NCBI GenBank assembly: GCA_029940115.1
Contig: JAOZRQ010000278.1
Location: 1-8,767 of the forward strand
Source of the DNA: Desulfobacterales bacterium
GTDB taxonomy: Bacteria; Desulfobacterota; Desulfobacteria; Desulfobacterales; 4be13
DNA: 8,767 nt
Direction: 5' to 3'
Positions within the stretch are counted from its first letter, which is position 1, and each line of letters opens with the position of its first letter. Made by a program: the position numbers and the translations under genes. This document shows, piece by piece, positions 5,439 to 8,767 of this stretch. Under the pieces are notes generated by a model, which saw only the letters and a program-made list of their open reading frames with translations, had not been told where the DNA came from and ran no database searches.

Positions 5439-6242
5439 ATGATAGACTGGCACCGTATCTTCGGCTTGGTCGTGACGGAACATTTCGAGGCCACGTCATA
5501 TACAGTGGAACTGGAGAAGGACCTTTCCCTGAAACAGCAGTTTCTGGATGTTGTGATTATCGAGAACGGAGAGGGGGAAACGCCGTCCGAGTTTCCGGAC
5601 GGCCTTGAGAACATGTCGGCTCACAATCTCATAACCTACAAGTCACATCAGGAGTCCTTGGATGACTGGACCCTTGATGAGTTCCTGAGCTATTTCGTGA
5701 ACTACCGCAAGCAGGTCAGCCCGTCGATGAAAAAACTGCTGCCCTTGGGAGATTTCCGGAGGTATGCCGTCAGCACCCGTTATCCGAGGAAGCTGGCCGG
5801 CATGGTGCCGTTCAGGCAGATCGGAGAGGGGGTTTACGAGGTGGGCTGGGCCGTCCGCCGGATCCGGATCATCGTACTTTCCCGGATCCCGAGGGTGAAG
5901 AGAAATGCCCTGTGGCTGCTGTTCAGCACCCTGCCTGAAAACGTGAAATACGGGGTCGAGCATTGCAGGCACTCGGGCGAGATGAGCACGCTGATCAACG
6001 ATCTTTTCAAAAAATACCAGATGGAGGGAATCGCCATGCCTTATACCATGGAAGATTATCAGAGGGATTATGTTCGGGAGCATGTTCACAAACTTCCGGC
6101 GGAGGAGGTACTTAACAAGTTTTCCATAGAGGATCGGCTCAGAGGGCTTCCGCTGGAGGATCGCCTCAGAGGATTAGGGCTTTCCGAGGAAGAAGTGCGG
6201 AAGATAACAGAGAGCATTGAGAGTAGGAAACAACCCAAATAA
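5439..6242 (+). CDS. Rpn-like (PD-(D/E)XK-related) family protein with short EDRLRG tail, copy B
   Basis: 267 residues, aligning without gaps to copy A over the first 229 residues with about 29 differences counted by eye (roughly 87% identical). Residues 51-116 are identical, including the HNLITYKSHQ segment and the YFVNYRKQ helix. Differences cluster at 117-147 (for example LAPLRQV versus MVPFRQI) and in the first 50. K43 of copy A is N43 here, so an E42-K43 pair cannot be part of a shared active site, whereas D37 and K68 are kept. The tail has two nine-residue units (IEDRLRGLP, LEDRLRGLG), then the same LSEEEVRKI...RKQPK ending. AGGAG five bases before the ATG supports the start. Expected role as for copy A, with the same uncertainty about nuclease activity. 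It follows directly on a truncated gene and precedes a degraded toxin-antitoxin pair. Confidence 0.7.
   Translation: MIDWHRIFGLVVTEHFEATSYTVELEKDLSLKQQFLDVVIIENGEGETPSEFPDGLENMSAHNLITYKSHQESLDDWTLDEFLSYFVNYRKQVSPSMKKLLPLGDFRRYAVSTRYPRKLAGMVPFRQIGEGVYEVGWAVRRIRIIVLSRIPRVKRNALWLLFSTLPENVKYGVEHCRHSGEMSTLINDLFKKYQMEGIAMPYTMEDYQRDYVREHVHKLPAEEVLNKFSIEDRLRGLPLEDRLRGLGLSEEEVRKITESIESRKQPK
6126..6179 (+). repeat. 27-bp tandem repeat in Rpn copy B (two units)
   Basis: Units at 6126-6152 (IEDRLRGLP) and 6153-6179 (LEDRLRGLG). The glutamate before R is aspartate here (GAT instead of GAG), unlike every unit of copy A. Confidence 0.85.
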
Positions 6243-6249
6243 GGGAAAA

Positions 6250-6263
6250 GGTCATCCGTGACC
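6250..6263 (+). repeat. Small hairpin at the 3' end of Rpn cassette B
   Basis: Same GGTCA-TCCG-TGACC hairpin as at 4717-4730, at the same distance from the stop codon. Its conservation up to the cassette edge suggests that it belongs to the unit. Confidence 0.5.
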
Positions 6264-6361
6264 GCGTTTCACTGGGGAGCGGATGGCTGTCCCCTGACGA
6301 AGCCGAATTTCCGGCTGTATGCCCTCAGTGACAACTCGGAACACCATATTACAGGAGATGA

Positions 6362-6478
6362 GCAGACTGCTCAGCGGATCTGCTCAAAAAATACATCAGA
6401 CGGGGAATCAGGAGACTGACCCGGTCTGTCAGAGGCAATCTTTCCGATGACATTGACAGAGAAAGAGATGAGAGATGA
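6362..6478 (+). pseudogene. Open tail of a possible antitoxin gene before the PIN stub
   Basis: Immediately after a TGA at 6359-6361 a frame is open to the TGA at 6476-6478, ending LLKKYIRRGIRRLTRSV, then DDIDRERDER. The stop overlaps the start of the PIN stub as ATGA, the usual coupling of antitoxin and toxin genes. No start codon is present, so this could be the back end of a broken antitoxin gene. The composition (basic stretch, then acidic end) is compatible, but I recognise no family. Confidence 0.3.
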
Positions 6479-6612
6479 ATCTGTTCCCGGACACAAATGC
6501 CCTTGTGAAACTTTACCATGAAGAAGCGGGCACGGAGGCCCTGTCAGAATTTCTCCATCGCCATGCGGACAATCCAGAACCATCTTTAATATATAAGGAA
6601 ACGCAAAAATGA
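6475..6612 (+). pseudogene. N-terminal stub of a PIN-domain (VapC-like) toxin
   Basis: 45 codons starting MNLFPDTNALVKLYHEEAGT. The first strand and turn of a PIN domain are clear: hydrophobic strand, catalytic aspartate D6, then T-N-A-L-V-K-L-Y and an acidic helix, as in VapC-type RNases that normally have 125-150 residues. After about residue 35 the sequence changes to SLIYKETQK and stops at 6610-6612. The other three catalytic acids are missing, so it cannot be active. Proline at position 5 replaces the leucine that I would expect. The last codons are the leader and ribosome binding site of the LRR gene, whose ATG (6609) overlaps this stop as ATGA. A break point at about 6580 joined the toxin gene to the LRR gene leader. 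Confidence 0.7.
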
Positions 6613-8767
6613 AAAAAACAGCCCAAATCATAACCGCTTTGACCATTCTGGCATTCATGTTCACCGGCACGGCCTTGGCCCAGATGACGGTCACAACCGT
6701 AAGCCCGATAAGCGCAAGTCTCAACGAACCGATCACTTTCACAATTTCCGGGGAGAATCTCACTTCTGAGACGGCCTTCTGGGTTGCCGAATGTGCGGAT
6801 CTCACCTCTCTGGGCGGAACATCTCAGGAGCGTCAGTTCCGATGTACGCCAAGTCATTCTACAGGAACAAAGGATGCCGTGGTCAAAGACAGGTCCGGGG
6901 GGAATGTTCTTTATCAGTTTACGGTCTATGTTGATGCGACGTCGGCAATCCCCGACATGAAAAGACAGGCGTTGTTCGACCTTTACAACAGCACCGCCGG
7001 TGCTGACTGGTCGGACAATGGCGGCTGGCTCGGCAATGCGGGCACGGAGTGTTCATGGCATGGCATAACCTGCAATGCCGAAGGAACCCGTGTCACGGCA
7101 ATCGATCTGCATGAAAACAACCTTGCCGGAACCCTCCCCGCATCCCTCGGAGACCTCACAAATCTCCGAGAACTCAAGTTGCACGACAACGCCCTCACTG
7201 GCTCCATCCCCACGGAAATAGCCAGTCTGGCGGAACTGGAACACCTTGCCCTGCACCACAACAGTCTGAGCGATGTTATTCCCCCGGAACTCGGCTCCAT
7301 CCCGGGTCTGAAGCACCTTTTTCTCTCCGGCAACTCGTTAAGCGGCAATATTCCATCGGAACTCGGGAACGCGGCAAACCTGACAGACCTCTATCTGAAT
7401 GAGAACCAGTTGACAGGCGGCATTCCTGTTCAATTGGGGAGTCTGGCAAACTTGCAGGAACTCTCCCTGCACACCAACCAACTGAGCGGTGACATCCCCT
7501 CGGAACTGGGAAGCCTCGGAAACTTGCGGACTCTTATTCTCTTCTCCAACCAGTTGAGCGGGACCATTCCTCCGGAACTCGGCGGTCTCGCCAATTTGGA
7601 GGAACTGGTTCTCTCCTCCAACCAGTTGACAGGGAGCATCCCCCCGGAACTCGGCGGACTGACCAAATTATGGGCACTCCAACTTCACGCCAACCAACTG
7701 ACTGGCCCCATCCCCTCGGAACTGGGGAGTCTTGCAAGCCTGACGCATCTCTATCTGTATGAAAACGAGCTAGACGGAACCCTCCCCGTCTCCCTCGGAG
7801 ACCTGACGAATCTCCGGGAACTCCAGTTGCATGAGAACAATCTTATCGGTTCCATCCCCACGGAACTGACCCGCATTTCAAGTTTGGAACTGCTCGCGTT
7901 GCAGGGCAACGCCCTGACCGGCGTGATTCCCCCGGAACTCGGCGACATGCCGAATCTGAAATACCTTTATCTGACCCGCAACAAACTGAGCGGCACCATT
8001 CCTCCGAATTTGGGCAATGCGACAAATCTGATACACCTCTATCTGAACAACAATCACTTGACCGGCACCATCCCCGTCGAGTTGGGGAGCCTCGCGAACT
8101 TGGAGGAACTCTCCCTCCACTCCAACAAATTGACCGGCTCCATCTCCTCCGAATTGGGAAACATCGGAAAGCTCCGAAAACTCTATCTTTTCGCCAACCA
8201 GTTGACCGGAACCATCCCCGTGGAACTGGGCGGACTCGCCAATCTGGAAATTCTCCATCTGTCCAGCAACCAGTTGGAGGGAGCCGTCCCTGCCGAACTG
8301 ATCAACCTCGTCAACCTGACCGACGGTGAGAGCAGTCTCCGCCACAATGCGCTTCACACAAACAATGCCGACCTGCGGGCCTTCCTGAACGCCAAGCAGA
8401 TTGACGGCGATTGGGAAAGCACTCAGACGCCGCCCCCGGCCGATCTGGCTGCCGGCCCGCTCACCGAGACCGCCGTCCCGCTGACCTGGACCGCAATCCC
8501 CTACACCGGCAACGAAGGCGGCTATGAGATCGAATACTCGGTCACATCCGGCGGAGACTACATCCTGTTCGGGATCACAGCGGACAAGAGCGTGGAAAGC
8601 ACAACCGTCACGGGCTTGGAACCGGGGACGACCTATTACTTCCGGGTTCGCACCGTGACCTTGCCCAACGCAAACAATCAGAATACCGTTTACAGCGAAT
8701 ACACCGATGAGATTTCGGCCACAACAGCGGAGCAGGCTGGCATTCCCGTTGCTGAACGGAACGCCCT
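6609..8767 (+). CDS. Secreted leucine-rich-repeat protein with FN3 domain (3' partial)
   Basis: The frame is open from ATG 6609 to the window end (719 codons, no stop). AAGGA (6595-6599) lies nine bases before the start. Residues 1-24 form a signal peptide ending ALA|Q. Residues about 25-118 look like an IPT/TIG-type beta domain (VTTVSPISASLNEPITFTIS; two cysteines). Residues about 122-160 are a plant-type LRR N-terminal cap (ALFDLYNSTAGADWSDNGGW, CSWHGITC). Residues 161-568 are 17 LRRs of exactly 24 residues (xLxxLxLxxNxLxGxIPxELGxLx). Residues 569-605 form a C-terminal cap (ALHTNNADLRAFLNAKQ). Residues about 609-706 are a fibronectin III domain (PLTWTAIP, YEIEYSV, GLEPGTTYYFRVRTV). LRRs of this class are protein-binding solenoids; the protein is presumably exported and used in adhesion or recognition. 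More domains or a surface anchor probably follow beyond the window. The gene is richer in G+C (about 55% in a sampled line) than the first gene. Confidence 0.93.
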   Translation, partial: MKKTAQIITALTILAFMFTGTALAQMTVTTVSPISASLNEPITFTISGENLTSETAFWVAECADLTSLGGTSQERQFRCTPSHSTGTKDAVVKDRSGGNVLYQFTVYVDATSAIPDMKRQALFDLYNSTAGADWSDNGGWLGNAGTECSWHGITCNAEGTRVTAIDLHENNLAGTLPASLGDLTNLRELKLHDNALTGSIPTEIASLAELEHLALHHNSLSDVIPPELGSIPGLKHLFLSGNSLSGNIPSELGNAANLTDLYLNENQLTGGIPVQLGSLANLQELSLHTNQLSGDIPSELGSLGNLRTLILFSNQLSGTIPPELGGLANLEELVLSSNQLTGSIPPELGGLTKLWALQLHANQLTGPIPSELGSLASLTHLYLYENELDGTLPVSLGDLTNLRELQLHENNLIGSIPTELTRISSLELLALQGNALTGVIPPELGDMPNLKYLYLTRNKLSGTIPPNLGNATNLIHLYLNNNHLTGTIPVELGSLANLEELSLHSNKLTGSISSELGNIGKLRKLYLFANQLTGTIPVELGGLANLEILHLSSNQLEGAVPAELINLVNLTDGESSLRHNALHTNNADLRAFLNAKQIDGDWESTQTPPPADLAAGPLTETAVPLTWTAIPYTGNEGGYEIEYSVTSGGDYILFGITADKSVESTTVTGLEPGTTYYFRVRTVTLPNANNQNTVYSEYTDEISATTAEQAGIPVAERNA
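7089..8312 (+). repeat. Array of 17 LRR units of 72 bp, with a 648-bp higher-order repeat
   Basis: Seventeen 72-bp units without any insertion or deletion. Units 1-8 (7089-7664) correspond in order to units 10-17 (7737-8312), with unit 9 (7665-7736) between. Examples: GTLPASLGDLT in unit 1 and GTLPVSLGDLT in unit 10; GSIPTE in units 2 and 11; VIPPELG in units 3 and 12; LGNA in units 4 and 13. GGAACCCTCCCCG recurs at 7128 and 7776, exactly 648 bases apart. Confidence 0.88.

Larger units (their letters stand above)
5388..6265 (+). repeat. Duplicated Rpn cassette, copy B
   Basis: Second copy of the unit at 3789-4732, in the same orientation, separated from it by about 655 bases. It begins GCAGTTCCCGCACAGATTTG and ends with the hairpin and CCGC at 6265. 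Compared with copy A it has a 15-base duplication in the leader and fewer 27-bp repeats. Confidence 0.7.

Noticed and set aside
6371..7348. Overlapping minus-strand frames (144, 114, 121 and 87 codons)
   Set aside because: Antisense to the PIN stub and LRR gene, with no domain, no plausible start signals and no fit with the neighbouring genes.
7878..8357. 159-codon minus-strand frame with a regular repeat pattern
   Set aside because: It is antisense to the LRR array; its periodicity mirrors the 72-bp units of the + strand. The + frame has signal peptide, caps and FN3 domain.

Overview
The window looks like accessory chromosome from a Gram-negative bacterium, most likely a desulfobacterial (former Deltaproteobacteria) lineage. 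The clues are a FadL-type outer-membrane barrel, several Sec signal peptides, two closely related Rpn-like proteins ending in EERLRG repeats, a plant-type leucine-rich-repeat (LRR) protein with a fibronectin III domain, and many toxin-antitoxin fragments. The taxonomic guess rests on recollection of similar gene mixes, not on a search. All recognisable genes lie on the + strand; the long minus-strand frames are antisense shadows.

Left part (1-3243): the 3' end of an AT-rich gene for an Ig-like/CsgG-TolB-like/FlgT-C-like protein, open from the first bases of the window. It is followed by an OmpP1/FadL-family porin (GTG start at 1444) and, 54 bases later, a small secreted PEGA/carboxypeptidase-regulatory-like protein that may share its transcript. 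Base composition rises from about one-third G+C in the first gene to more than 40% in the porin.

Middle part (3244-6608): a repeat-rich mosaic of broken small genes. A gene-free stretch (3244-3710) holds an 18-bp inverted repeat, a hairpin, a 10-bp perfect palindrome and a 35-bp direct repeat. Then comes a cassette of about 0.9 kb present twice (3789-4732 and 5388-6265), each copy carrying an Rpn-like gene with its own leader and a 3' hairpin. Around the copies are a 25-codon remnant of a small antitoxin-like gene, an intact MntA-type nucleotidyltransferase, a truncated frame where its HEPN partner should be, and a 45-codon stub of a PIN-domain toxin. The two Rpn copies differ at about 29 of 229 residues, yet residues 51-116 are identical with only silent changes. 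They also differ in the number of 27-bp C-terminal repeat units (five versus two).

Right part (6609-8767): a large secreted protein, open to the window end. It has a signal peptide, an IPT/TIG-like domain, an LRR N-terminal cap, 17 LRRs of exactly 24 residues and a fibronectin III domain. The LRR array contains a higher-order duplication of nine repeats (216 residues, 648 bp). It is probably an exported recognition or adhesion protein. No CRISPR array, tRNA or rRNA was seen.
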